Positions 1 to 8,509 of a stretch of DNA of 64,000 bases are shown piece by piece. The stretch comes from Microbacterium sp. AG238 (GTDB taxonomy: Bacteria > Actinomycetota > Actinomycetes > Actinomycetales > Microbacteriaceae). The position numbers were made by a program, and so were the translations under genes. The notes beneath the pieces were generated by a model, which searched no databases, had not been told where the DNA came from, and saw only the letters and a list, made by a program, of their open reading frames with translations. The stretch spans positions 2,356,001 through 2,420,000 of the forward strand of contig NZ_RAQC01000001.1 in NCBI RefSeq assembly GCF_003610405.1, in the 5' to 3' direction. The first letter of the stretch is position 1, and each line of letters opens with the position of its first letter.

Positions 1-85
1 GACCCATGGCGGTCCTGAACGAGGCGTACTCGGCCTCGGCGGCCGTCTGCTGCGGGCGCACGCAGACGTACACGAGCGGGGCCAT
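1..85 (-). CDS. N-terminus of a probable glutamine amidotransferase (partial)
   Basis: Only the first 28 codons are in the window; the gene continues past the left edge. The visible protein starts MAPLVYVCVRPQQ and continues TAAEAEYASFR. From memory this kind of start, with a VCVRPQ strand, is seen in actinobacterial class I glutamine amidotransferase-like (GMP-synthase-like) proteins, but the catalytic Cys and His would lie outside, so function cannot be verified. The ATG at 83-85 on the minus strand is the only good start. It is divergent from the small gene beginning at 161. Confidence 0.55.
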   Translation of the reverse strand, partial: MAPLVYVCVRPQQTAAEAEYASFRTAMG

Positions 86-160
86 GCCGAAAGTCTAGGG
101 GCCGCGTCGACGCCGCCCGGCGGGGATGACCTTCCGTGACGAGAGGTGCACAATGGCCCG

Positions 161-460
161 ATGACAGCGCGTGTGATCGTCACCGACCCGACCGGGATCA
201 GCGGGGTGCTCGATCGGCTCGATGCGGCCGCGGCGTCTCGGGGCTGGCGGGTGCGCCGCCCCGCCGACGCATCCGGCATCGAGGCGCGGGCACGCGAGGC
301 GCGGGCGTCGATGCGGCTGCCGGTCCCAGTCGTCGTCGAGCTCGAGGCGGATCCGGATGCCGTCGCGGCCGACGATCCGATCGACGCCGTCACTCTGCTG
401 ACACGCACTCCGGTGCCGGGGGCGATCCCCGACGGCGAGCGGCGGCTGCACGGAGCGTGA
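161..460 (+). CDS. small hypothetical protein
   Basis: A 99-residue protein starting MTARVIVTDPTG. I do not recognise a named family. It has an N-terminal beta-strand/helix pattern (VIVTDPTGISGVLDRLDAAAASRGW) and an Arg/Glu-rich helix, with no signal peptide or membrane segment. A GTG at 146 would add five residues, but a CACAAT -10-like hexamer (149-154) lies 6 nt before the ATG at 161, the same leaderless arrangement as many genes here, so I prefer 161. It stands alone between the divergent amidotransferase-like gene and the convergent LysR-like gene. Confidence 0.6.
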   Translation: MTARVIVTDPTGISGVLDRLDAAAASRGWRVRRPADASGIEARAREARASMRLPVPVVVELEADPDAVAADDPIDAVTLLTRTPVPGAIPDGERRLHGA

Positions 461-512
461 CTCCCGGCGTGGATCGACCCGGACCGCGTCGGCGTCCGTC
501 AGGGCGACGGAT

Positions 513-1277
513 TCAACGCGACGAGTTCGCGGTGCGGCCGCGGACGATCCCGATGAAGGTCTCGACGAGAGGCGTGGTCGCTTCCGTCTGCCACGCGAGC
601 GCAATCGTCGAGGTCGGCGCATCGACGACGGGGCGGTAGGCCGTGTCTTTGCGATGGTGCAGCCGCGCGAGTGACATCGGCACGAGCACGATGCCGACGC
701 CCGTGGCGGCCGTGGCGACCGCATCTTCCGTCGTCGCGAGGGCGGGGAAGGCGGGGGCGACGGCGCCAGGCACCTCGAGTCCCAGGGGATCGTCAGCGGG
801 CACGATCACGACCTCGCCGACGAGATCGGCGAGGGTCAGTTCGTCGGCGGCAGTGAGCGACGAGTCGGCGCCGCACACGACGACCGTCGTCTCGTCGTAG
901 AGCGGAATGACGCTCAACCCGGAGCGGTCGATCGGAAGCCGGACGAGGGCAACGTCGACGTCGCCGTCCGCGAGAGCGGCGGCCTGGTCGTCGAATCCGA
1001 CCGTGACGAGGTCGATCGGGTTGCCCGGCATCCGCTGTTTCCACACGTCGATCCACTTGCCCGGCGTGGCGCCCGGAGCAGCCCCGAGGCGGAACGACCC
1101 GAGAGCAGCGGTGTCGGGGCGTGCGGTTCCCGGTTCACGGCGCGGCGGCACCGTCCGGTCCCCCGTGCTGCCGCTTCCGGCGCGCCGGCCGGGGGAGGGA
1201 GCGCCACGGCGTCCGGGTGCGCCGGTGCCGCGGCCGCCGCTGCGCGCGGGGCGGCCCGAGGGGCGTCCGGGTGTCAT
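513..1277 (-). CDS. LysR-type substrate-binding domain protein without a DNA-binding domain
   Basis: 254 residues. The C-terminal two thirds (about residues 60-245) read as a LysR effector-binding domain: a SFRLGAAPGATPGKW opening strand, then DGDVDVALVRLPIDRSGL, PLYDETTVVVCG, TLADLVGEVVIVP and GVGIVLVPMSLARLH. This is the periplasmic-binding-protein fold that senses small molecules in LysR regulators. The winged-helix domain expected before it (about 60 residues plus linker helix) is absent; instead there is a Gly/Arg/Pro-rich tail of about 60 residues. The start at 1277 is supported by a TACGCT hexamer exactly 6 nt upstream. How it acts without a DNA-binding domain is not shown by the sequence. 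Confidence 0.8.
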   Translation of the reverse strand: MTPGRPSGRPARSGGRGTGAPGRRGAPSPGRRAGSGSTGDRTVPPRREPGTARPDTAALGSFRLGAAPGATPGKWIDVWKQRMPGNPIDLVTVGFDDQAAALADGDVDVALVRLPIDRSGLSVIPLYDETTVVVCGADSSLTAADELTLADLVGEVVIVPADDPLGLEVPGAVAPAFPALATTEDAVATAATGVGIVLVPMSLARLHHRKDTAYRPVVDAPTSTIALAWQTEATTPLVETFIGIVRGRTANSSR

Positions 1278-1283
1278 GCGTGA

Positions 1284-1289
1284 AGCGTA
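1284..1289 (-). promoter_or_regulatory. -10 hexamer of leaderless LysR-like gene
   Basis: TACGCT on the minus strand, 6 nt before the ATG at 1277. The spacing implies transcription starting at or within a base or two of the start codon. Confidence 0.5.
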
Positions 1290-1352
1290 TCCCGGGTTCG
1301 CGGCAGCCGAACGGTCGAGCGTCCGGCGCCGGCGGAGGCGAACGTCGTCAGA

Positions 1353-1760
1353 TCACGCCGCCAGGCGGAGCCCGCGCTGGTCCGTCGCCACGTGCTCGCC
1401 GTCGGCGATGTTCTCGTCGTCACCGATGAGAGACCCGCCCGCGACGTGCGCGTGCGCCCCGATGAAGGCGCGGATGCCGATCTTCGCCCGCGGGCCGATG
1501 GCCGCGCCGGATCCGACGTGCGCGTGCGGCGCGATCTCGGCGTTGGGGCCGATGACCGCTTCGCGCTCGATCCATACGCCGCGGCCGATGTGAGCGCCCG
1601 CCGCGACCTGCACACCGGGTTCGACGTAGGCGCCTGCTTCGACGAGCGCTGTCGGGTGCACCTTGGCCCCGTTCGCGATCAAGCCTCGACCGTTCGCGTG
1701 CTTGCGGTAACGCAGCGTCTCTCCACGGTCGTTCTCGATGTCGATGTAGTTCTTGCCCAC
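1353..1760 (-). CDS. hexapeptide-repeat (left-handed beta-helix) protein
   Basis: 135 residues, with hexapeptide repeats from about residue 30 to 115: IANGAK VHPTAL VEAGAY VEPGVQ VAAGAH IGRGVW, then IGPNAE IAPHAH VGSGAA IGPRAK IGIRAF IGAHAH VAGGSL. This is the left-handed parallel beta-helix seen in acyl/acetyltransferases and gamma-carbonic-anhydrase-like proteins. No extra transferase domain is present, so a substrate cannot be named. It starts at GTG 1760 behind a GGAGGGG ribosome binding site. A near-palindrome lies upstream (1784-1800). Confidence 0.8.
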   Translation of the reverse strand: MGKNYIDIENDRGETLRYRKHANGRGLIANGAKVHPTALVEAGAYVEPGVQVAAGAHIGRGVWIEREAVIGPNAEIAPHAHVGSGAAIGPRAKIGIRAFIGAHAHVAGGSLIGDDENIADGEHVATDQRGLRLAA

Positions 1761-1783
1761 GATCCCCTCCGACAGTTCCGGTT

Positions 1784-1800
1784 CCGGTACTGAGTACTGG
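1784..1800. promoter_or_regulatory. candidate operator palindrome
   Basis: CCGGTACT-G-AGTACTGG, eight-base arms around one centre base with one mismatch, 24 nt upstream of the hexapeptide-repeat gene start. It could bind a dimeric regulator; no adjacent regulator is identified. Confidence 0.3.
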
Positions 1801-1990
1801 AAACAACCCCACGATCCGCGTTTTCATTCCCAAGAATCATTCGGAGCGGCGGCCCGACCGGTTTGCTGGAACAAGCGTGCGACGTTCCGCCGCCGAGGTC
1901 GAAGGGGTGTGCGAGGTGACGTCGGCGCGATAACATGCCCGGCTCGCGCCGGATGATGACCGCGCCCCTGTCGTTTGCGAGGATGGGCGG

Positions 1991-2638
1991 GTGGAGCCTA
2001 CTCGCGCACCCTCGACCGGACCCTCCCTCGTCTTCGAGGCCGCGCTGACACGTCACACCCGCGCGGAGGACCTGCTCGGCATCGTGACGGGCACTTTCGT
2101 GGCATCCCTCGGTCTGTACCTGCTGCAGTCGTCAGGCTCGGTGACCGGGGGCACAGCCGGCCTCGCGCTCCTCCTCGGTTACGCGACGGGATGGTCGTTC
2201 CCGGTGCTGTTCGCGGTCGTGAACGCGCCGTTCGCGGCGCTGGCGCTGTGGAAGAAGGGGGTGTCGTTCACGATCCGCACCTTCGTGTCGATCGGTCTCG
2301 TGTCGGCGTTCACCTTCGTCCACCAGCACCTGCTGCAGTTCGCGAGCATCGAACCGATCTACGGCACCCTGGGTGGCAACCTGCTCGCCGGCGTCGGTCT
2401 GCTGATCCTGTTCCGGCACCGATCGAGCCTCGGCGGGGTCAACATCATCGCCCTCGTCCTGCAGGAGCGCGCCGGCTTCAGCGCGGGATGGACGCAGATG
2501 ATCTTCGACGTCGTGATCATCGCCTCCGCGCTGCTGGTGCTCGCCTGGCCGGCCGTGCTGCTCAGCGCCGCCGGCGCGGTCGTGCTGAGTGTCGTCCTCG
2601 TGCTGAACCACCGGCCCGGCCGCTACATCGGCCGCTGA
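1991..2638 (+). CDS. YitT family membrane protein
   Basis: 215 residues with five to six hydrophobic segments (about 27-47, 51-72, 79-100, 117-135, 145-165, 170-195). The segment SGSVTGGTAGLALLLGYATGW early in the protein and SSLGGVNIIALVLQERAGFSAGWTQMIFD later are the two internally related GG-containing repeats typical of YitT/DUF161 proteins, whose transport role is unproven. GTG start at 1991; an ATGACC (1956-1961)/17 nt/GAGGAT (1979-1984) promoter would make it leaderless. Confidence 0.85.
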   Translation: MEPTRAPSTGPSLVFEAALTRHTRAEDLLGIVTGTFVASLGLYLLQSSGSVTGGTAGLALLLGYATGWSFPVLFAVVNAPFAALALWKKGVSFTIRTFVSIGLVSAFTFVHQHLLQFASIEPIYGTLGGNLLAGVGLLILFRHRSSLGGVNIIALVLQERAGFSAGWTQMIFDVVIIASALLVLAWPAVLLSAAGAVVLSVVLVLNHRPGRYIGR

Positions 2639-2646
2639 GCGCTGGT

Positions 2647-2661
2647 CCCGCCGGGGGCGGG
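2647..2661. terminator. short GC hairpin between convergent genes
   Basis: CCCGCC ... GGCGGG between the YitT gene and the convergent nei2 gene, followed by a duplicated GGGCTCCGGT. A weak, possibly bidirectional terminator. Confidence 0.35.
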
Positions 2662-2682
2662 CTCCGGTGGGCTCCGGTGGGC

Positions 2683-3456
2683 TCAGCTCTGGCAGCGCGG
2701 GCACCAGAAGACGTTGCGCTCGCTCGTGGGCAGAGCCCCGATCTCGTCGGCCCGGATGAGTGTCCCGCATCGCCGGCACGGCTTGTTCTCGCGCCCGTAG
2801 ACCCACATCCGCTGCCCGGGGCGGTCGTTGCCGGTGAAGGTGCGTGCCGCGCGGTCGCGGTTCGCGTGGATCATCCGGTAGCCGGTCTCGAGCACGCTGG
2901 CGGCGTCGATCTCGGTGGCGGGGGTCGTGGGGAGGATGCCGCGCACGAACAGCAGCTCGTTCGCGTAGACGTTGCCGAAGCCGGCGACGTTGCGCTGATC
3001 GAGCAGGGCGACGTGAGCCGCTCGCGAGTCCGAGCTCACGCGCCGCACGGCCTCGTCGAGATCCCAGTCGGGACCGAGCAGGTCGGGCCCGAGGTGGCCG
3101 ACGAGACGGTCTTCGTCGGCGGTCGGCAGCACTTCGACCATCGCGAGCTCGAAGCCGACGGCGTCTCGGTCGCGCGTCCCGACGATCGCACGCGCCTGGA
3201 ACGCGGGTGCCCGCCAGCGCTCACCGTGACGGTAGACGTGCCAGCGTCCCTCCATCTTCAGATGCGAGTGCAGGCTGTACGATCCCAGGCGCAGCAGCAG
3301 ATGCTTGCCGCGCGCGATCGACGACGAGACGGTCTCACCGCGCAGATCGGCCGTCGCGCTGCCGGGAACACGGATGTCGAAACGGGTGACCTCCTGCCCG
3401 ACGAGGGCCTCGCCCAGCTTGCGCGCGGCGCGGAAGACGGTGTCGCCCTCAGGCAC
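2683..3456 (-). CDS. nei2: Fpg/Nei family DNA glycosylase (endonuclease VIII-like)
   Basis: 257 residues. It starts MPEGDTVFRAARKL: Pro2 and Glu3 are the catalytic residues of the Fpg/Nei family, and MPEGDT is typical of the actinobacterial Nei2 branch. RGKHLLLR carries the conserved Lys of the N-terminal beta-sandwich, NVAGFGNVYANELLF is the helix-two-turn-helix DNA-binding segment, and CRRCGTLI ... FWCPRCQ is the C-terminal zinc finger. It removes oxidised pyrimidines and cleaves the abasic site. The start overlaps the end of the Lhr helicase gene by 8 bp, so the two are translationally coupled in one repair operon. Confidence 0.93.
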   Translation of the reverse strand: MPEGDTVFRAARKLGEALVGQEVTRFDIRVPGSATADLRGETVSSSIARGKHLLLRLGSYSLHSHLKMEGRWHVYRHGERWRAPAFQARAIVGTRDRDAVGFELAMVEVLPTADEDRLVGHLGPDLLGPDWDLDEAVRRVSSDSRAAHVALLDQRNVAGFGNVYANELLFVRGILPTTPATEIDAASVLETGYRMIHANRDRAARTFTGNDRPGQRMWVYGRENKPCRRCGTLIRADEIGALPTSERNVFWCPRCQS

Positions 3457-6400
3457 GCTCGGTGCTCCCCGACATCGCCGTCCGCGAGCCCGCGGTCAGC
3501 CGCCGCAGGGTCAGCCCTCGAGACGACTCGACGAAACCTCCCGCGCGCAGTGCCCGGCCCGTCGGGGTGTTGTAGACGAACTCGCCGTTGACCTGCTCGA
3601 CGGTCAGGGTGTCGAGTCGCCGCGCCTGAGCGGTTCTCACGAGATCTGCCGCAGCCGCGGTGAGCACCTCTTCGTCGTCGGTGAACGCGAGCGCAGAGCG
3701 CCCGCCGCGTTCGAGGTAGAGCACGAGCGCACCGTCGACGAGGACGACCACGCCACCCGCCTTCCGCCCGGGGCGGTGCGAGACGCCCTCGAGCGCCGGC
3801 CAGCCGAGGGCTGCCCCGTACGGATTCGCCGGGTCGGTGGCGGCGAGCGTCACGGCGCGGCGCGGCGGCGGGTCGGGCAGGGCTGCGAACTCGCGCAGCC
3901 GGTCGACGGTCACGGATGCCGCGAACTGCGCGGCGCCGAGCGTCTCGATGACGTAGCCGCGGCGGCAATGGCCCGCCTCTTCGAAGCCGGCGAGCACACG
4001 GTACACCTGTGCGAAACCGCCGGGCACGCCCTCGGACTGCACGCTGCCCCGTGTGACGACGCCGTAGCGGTCGAGCAGCAGTCCGGCGGAGGCCGTGACG
4101 CGGAGCGACGGATCGGGCTCGACCGCGGGGAGCAGCGACCATCGGCCGCCGAGGGTCGACGGGCGCGGCGCCGCAGGCGTCGTCGTGGGGCGTGCCAGCG
4201 GCGTGCCCCGGTACAGGCGGGACCGGGGCGTGCGACGGGCGCTCCGATGCGCTTGCGAGCCGCCCGACAGGAGCGAGCGGACCGGTGTGAACGTGTCGTT
4301 GGTCAGGCGACCGGCCCACGCGAGGCGCCACAGCGCGTCGAGCACGCTCTGCTCGTTGGGGGCGCCGACGGCGGCGACGAGCTGTCCCGCGAACCAGCCG
4401 CCGCCGACGGCGAGAGCCTCGAGGATGCGCACGTCGAGGTCGCCCGAGGTCGCCGACTCGTCGATCTCGGAATCTGCGTCGGCCAGCGCGAGGGTGAGCG
4501 GAGCCATGTCGGCGGGGTGGAGCGCGATCCAGCCGTCTCGCCCCGGCAGGGTGCCGTGCCCCGACCACACCACCTCGCCCGTCGCCGTCAGCTCGTCGAG
4601 CATCCCGGGGGCGTAGTCACGCACGCGAGAGGGGAGGACGAGCGACTCCCAGGCGCTCGCGGGGATCGGGACGCCCGCGAGCTGCTCGATCACGGCGGCG
4701 ACGCCGTCGACGCCCTCGAGAGGCCGGGTGACGTGCTGCCAGACGGGCAGGAATCGAGCGAACGCCTCGGGAGAGACCGGCTCGACGCTGCCGCGGATCG
4801 CGGCCAGCGACCGCATCCGGAGTCGCCGCAGCACCTCCGAGTCGCACCATTCGAGGTCGTCGGCCTCGGAGCCGGTCGACTCGGGCAGGAAGTAGCCGCT
4901 CGCGATGCGTCCCTGCGACTCGAGGCGCTGCAGCGTCTGACGCGCGACGGCGCTGCCGATGCCGAGCCGCATCGCGACGTCGGCGGTGCGGAACGGCCCG
5001 TGAGTGCGGGCGTGGCGCGCGACGAGGTCGGCGAGGGGATCGACGACCGGCTCGAGGAACGCGGTGGGGATACCCACGGGGAGGGCGGCGCCCAGCGCGT
5101 CGCGCAGGCGCCCGGCATCCTCGATCGCCGCGGTGCGCTGCACGCCCGCGATCGTGACGGGTATCGCCCGACGGGCGGTCACGAGCTGCTGGAGCAGCTC
5201 GGCCGCCTCGGCGACCCGCCGTGGGGGAGGAGCATCGCCGACCGGAGGAGCGGGCGCGGCCTTCGTGTCCTCTGCTGTCCCGATCCCCTCCGCTGCGCCG
5301 GTGGACTCTTCGAGCCGGGCTGCGATCTCTTCGGCGTCGAGTGGCCCCAGCAGGCGGAGCAGGTCGGCGACCCCCTCGACCCCCCGCGCTCGACGATCCG
5401 GGGCGAGGCGCTGCGCCTCACGCTCGAACTGGGCGATGACGTCGGGATCGAGCAGCTCGCGCATCTCGACCTTGCCGAGCAGTTCTGACAGCAGCGCCGG
5501 GTCGACCGAGAGGGCAGCGGCGCGGCGTTCGGCGAGCGGAGAATCGCCCTCGTACATGAACGCGCCGACGTAGCCGAAGAGCAGATCGCGGGCGTAGGGC
5601 GAGGGCTGCGACGTCGTCGTCTCGACGAGGCGGATGCGGCGGTCGGCGATGCTGCGGGTGATGCGCAGCAGGGCCGGCAGGTCGTACACGTCCTGCAGCA
5701 CCTCGCGAAGGGTCTCGAGGATGATCGGGAACGACGGATGCCGGCGGGCCACCTCGAGCAGCTGAGCCGAGCGCTGCCGCTGCTGCCACAGCGGCGCGCG
5801 CTTGTTCGGGTTGAGTCTCGGCAGCAGCAGGGCGCGCGCCGCGCATTCGCGGAAGCGCGAAGCGAACAGAGCCGAACCGCCGACCTCGTCGGTGACGATC
5901 TGCTCGAGCTCGTCGGCGTCGAACACGAAGAGGTCGGCACCGGGCGGCTCGGCCGCGGCATCCGGCACCCGCGCGATGATGCCGTCGTCGCTCGCGACGG
6001 CCGCACCCTCGACGCCCAGACGCTCGCGGATGCGCGCGTTGACCGCCAGCGCCCAGGGCGCATGGACGTGCATGCCGTACGGGGAATGGAGGATGACGCG
6101 CCAGTCGCCGACCTCGTCGCGCGAGCGCTCGACCGTGAGGGTGCGGTCGGTCGGCAGGCTGCCGGTCGCCTCGCGCTGCTCGGCGAGGTGGGCGAGGAGG
6201 TTCTCGATCGCGTAGTCGTCGAGCCCCGATTCGCGCAGCCGTTCGGTTGCCTTCTCGGGGCCGGCAGCCGACACCTCTCGGCTGAACTTCCCCAGTGCCT
6301 CGCCGAGCTCGGCCGGACGCCCCAGGCCGTCGCCGTGCCAGAAGGGGAGCTTGCCCGGTTGGCCGAACGCGGGCACGACGTTGACCCGGTCGTGGGTGAT

Positions 6401-8266
6401 CTCCACGATGCGCCAGCTCGTCGTGCCGAGGGTGAAGACGTCGTTGACCCGTGACTCGTAGACCATCTCCTCGTCGAGCTCGCCGACGCGGGCGTTGCGG
6501 CTCTCGCCGGCGACGAAGACCCCGAACAGGCCACGATCGGGGATCGTGCCGCCGCTCGTGACCGCGATGCGCTGTGCGCCGGGGCGGCCGGTGAGCGTGC
6601 CCTGGTCGCGATCCCACACCAGTCGCGGCCGCAACTCGGCGAACTCGTCGGACGGGAAGCGGCCGGCCAGCAGATCGAGCGTCGCCTCGTAGGCCGAGCG
6701 GGGGAGGGTGCGGAACGGGGCGCTGCGCCGAACCGTCTCGAACCAGGCCTCGACCTCGATCGTGCCGGTCGCGCATGCGGCGATCGTCTGCTGGGCGAGG
6801 ATGTCGAGGGGGTTCTGCGGCACCGCGATCGCCTCGATCTTGCCCGCCAGCATCCGCTCGGTGACGACCGCCGTGTGCAGGACGTCGCCCCGGTGCTTCG
6901 GGAAGAGGGCCGCCCGGCTGACCTCGCCGACCTGGTGACCGGCCCGACCGACGCGCTGCAGGCCGGATGCCGCGGACGGCGGCGCCTCGACCTGGATGAC
7001 GAGATCGACGGCGCCCATGTCGATGCCGAGCTCGAGGCTCGAGGTCGCGACGACGCAGCGGAGCACACCCGACTTCAGCTCGTCCTCGACCTGGGCGCGC
7101 TGCTCTTTCGAGACCGAGCCGTGGTGGGCCTTCGCCAGCACGGGCTCAGCGCCGGCGGAGGCGCCGGCCTGCGCCATCATGCCCGCGGGAACGGTGGGCT
7201 CGGGGAGCTCACCTCCGAGACGCTCGGTGTAGATCTCGTTGAGGCGTCCGGTGAGGCGTTCGGCGAGGCGCCGCGAGTTCGAGAACACGATCGTCGAGCG
7301 GTGCTGCAGGATGCGGTCGACGATCGCCTCCTCGACGTGGGGCCACACCGATCCGGTGACCTCCGTCGCCTGCGGCGCGCGGTACCAGGCGCCGTCACCG
7401 TCGTCACCGTCGTCATCGTCGTCATCGTCATCGTCATCGCGACCGCGTGGGGCGCCCGCCTCTTCGGCGCCCGGAGGAGCCGGCGGATGCAGCATGTCGG
7501 GGATGGGCACGACGACGTTGAGGTCGAACGCCTTGGTGGCCCGCGGAGCGACGATCTCGACGGGAGCCGCGCCGCCGAGGAAGCGTGCCACCTCGTCGAT
7601 CGGGCGCACGGTGGCCGAGAGGCCGATGCGTTGAGCCGGCTTGTCGAGGAGCGCGTCGAGGCGTTCGAGGCTCACGGCCAGATGCGCGCCGCGCTTCGTC
7701 GCCGCCACCGCATGCACTTCGTCGACGATGACGGTGTGCACGCCGCGCAGTGTCTCGGAGGCCTGCGACGTGAGCATCAGATAGAGCGACTCGGGGGTCG
7801 TGATGAGGATGTCGGGCGGCCGGGCGACGAGCGCGCGCCGATCGGACGAGGAGGTGTCGCCGGAACGCACTCCGACGGTCACCTCCGGCACCGTCTGCCC
7901 GAGCCGACGCGCCGACTGGCCGATGCCGACGAGAGGGGAGCGCAGGTTGCGCTCGACGTCGACGCCGAGCGCCTTCAACGGCGAGATGTAGAGCACGCGG
8001 GTGTCGGCCGGCGCGGCATCCGTTCTGCGGCGTTTCGCCGGCTTGTCGTCGACGGGGCCGGCCGCCGCCTTGTCGCGGAAGATCCGGTCGATCGCCCAGA
8101 GGAACGCCGACAGGGTCTTGCCCGAGCCGGTCGGGGCGACCACGAGGGCGTGCTTGCCGGCGGAGATGGCATCCCACGCGCCGGCCTGTGCCGAGGTCGG
8201 CTTCGAGAACGCGCCACGGAACCAGTCCGCGGTGGGCGCGGAGAATCGGGCGAGCACATCGGCCAT
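3449..8266 (-). CDS. lhr: Lhr-family superfamily 2 DNA helicase
   Basis: 1605 residues, the long actinobacterial Lhr form. Motif I is APTGSGKT near residue 40, motif II VDEVHAV (DEVH box), motif III GLSATV, then a RecA2 domain with HHGSVSKEQR, ATSSLELGIDMG and QRVGRAGHQ, followed by the winged-helix/beta-barrel Lhr core and a long C-terminal domain. Lhr is a 3'-5' ATP-dependent translocase that unwinds DNA:RNA and DNA duplexes. An Asp-rich stretch of about 15 acidic residues, encoded by a triplet repeat (7391-7440), interrupts the region before PQATEVTGSVWPHVEE. ATG 8266 was chosen over an in-frame upstream start because the intervening codons are low-complexity Gly/Arg repeat. Operon with nei2. 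Confidence 0.95.
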   Translation of the reverse strand: MADVLARFSAPTADWFRGAFSKPTSAQAGAWDAISAGKHALVVAPTGSGKTLSAFLWAIDRIFRDKAAAGPVDDKPAKRRRTDAAPADTRVLYISPLKALGVDVERNLRSPLVGIGQSARRLGQTVPEVTVGVRSGDTSSSDRRALVARPPDILITTPESLYLMLTSQASETLRGVHTVIVDEVHAVAATKRGAHLAVSLERLDALLDKPAQRIGLSATVRPIDEVARFLGGAAPVEIVAPRATKAFDLNVVVPIPDMLHPPAPPGAEEAGAPRGRDDDDDDDDDDGDDGDGAWYRAPQATEVTGSVWPHVEEAIVDRILQHRSTIVFSNSRRLAERLTGRLNEIYTERLGGELPEPTVPAGMMAQAGASAGAEPVLAKAHHGSVSKEQRAQVEDELKSGVLRCVVATSSLELGIDMGAVDLVIQVEAPPSAASGLQRVGRAGHQVGEVSRAALFPKHRGDVLHTAVVTERMLAGKIEAIAVPQNPLDILAQQTIAACATGTIEVEAWFETVRRSAPFRTLPRSAYEATLDLLAGRFPSDEFAELRPRLVWDRDQGTLTGRPGAQRIAVTSGGTIPDRGLFGVFVAGESRNARVGELDEEMVYESRVNDVFTLGTTSWRIVEITHDRVNVVPAFGQPGKLPFWHGDGLGRPAELGEALGKFSREVSAAGPEKATERLRESGLDDYAIENLLAHLAEQREATGSLPTDRTLTVERSRDEVGDWRVILHSPYGMHVHAPWALAVNARIRERLGVEGAAVASDDGIIARVPDAAAEPPGADLFVFDADELEQIVTDEVGGSALFASRFRECAARALLLPRLNPNKRAPLWQQRQRSAQLLEVARRHPSFPIILETLREVLQDVYDLPALLRITRSIADRRIRLVETTTSQPSPYARDLLFGYVGAFMYEGDSPLAERRAAALSVDPALLSELLGKVEMRELLDPDVIAQFEREAQRLAPDRRARGVEGVADLLRLLGPLDAEEIAARLEESTGAAEGIGTAEDTKAAPAPPVGDAPPPRRVAEAAELLQQLVTARRAIPVTIAGVQRTAAIEDAGRLRDALGAALPVGIPTAFLEPVVDPLADLVARHARTHGPFRTADVAMRLGIGSAVARQTLQRLESQGRIASGYFLPESTGSEADDLEWCDSEVLRRLRMRSLAAIRGSVEPVSPEAFARFLPVWQHVTRPLEGVDGVAAVIEQLAGVPIPASAWESLVLPSRVRDYAPGMLDELTATGEVVWSGHGTLPGRDGWIALHPADMAPLTLALADADSEIDESATSGDLDVRILEALAVGGGWFAGQLVAAVGAPNEQSVLDALWRLAWAGRLTNDTFTPVRSLLSGGSQAHRSARRTPRSRLYRGTPLARPTTTPAAPRPSTLGGRWSLLPAVEPDPSLRVTASAGLLLDRYGVVTRGSVQSEGVPGGFAQVYRVLAGFEEAGHCRRGYVIETLGAAQFAASVTVDRLREFAALPDPPPRRAVTLAATDPANPYGAALGWPALEGVSHRPGRKAGGVVVLVDGALVLYLERGGRSALAFTDDEEVLTAAAADLVRTAQARRLDTLTVEQVNGEFVYNTPTGRALRAGGFVESSRGLTLRRLTAGSRTAMSGSTERA
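7391..7440. repeat. trinucleotide repeat encoding a poly-Asp run in Lhr
   Basis: Imperfect GTC-ATC/GTC-ACC triplets on the plus strand (Asp GAC/GAT and Gly codons on the coding strand). Being in frame, unit changes would only lengthen or shorten the acidic loop. Confidence 0.7.
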
Positions 8267-8332
8267 GCCTTCATCTTCGCGCGGACCTCCGACATCGGCG
8301 CGGTCTTGCGCCCGCGGCATCCGCCATGCCAG

Positions 8333-8395
8333 CCCGCCCCGCCCCCGCCCCCGCCCCGCCCCGCCCCGCCCCCGCCCCGCCCCGCCCCGCCCCGC
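8333..8395. repeat. C-rich tandem repeat (CCCCG units)
   Basis: About 63 bp built of CCCCGCC and CCCCGCCC units, just upstream of lhr and downstream of the ABC-F gene on the other side. The G-rich strand has many GGGG tracts and could form a G-quadruplex. The flank to about 8515 also holds two related copies of a GGCCCAACGGG...ACCTCG unit. Confidence 0.75.
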
Positions 8396-8509
8396 GAGGT
8401 CCCACATGGGCCGGGAACAGGACGGGCATTCCCGGCCCAACGGGGACCTCGGTGTTGTCGGCCCGGCCCAACGGGCACCTCGACCCCCACGGGCACCGGG
8501 GACCTCGGC

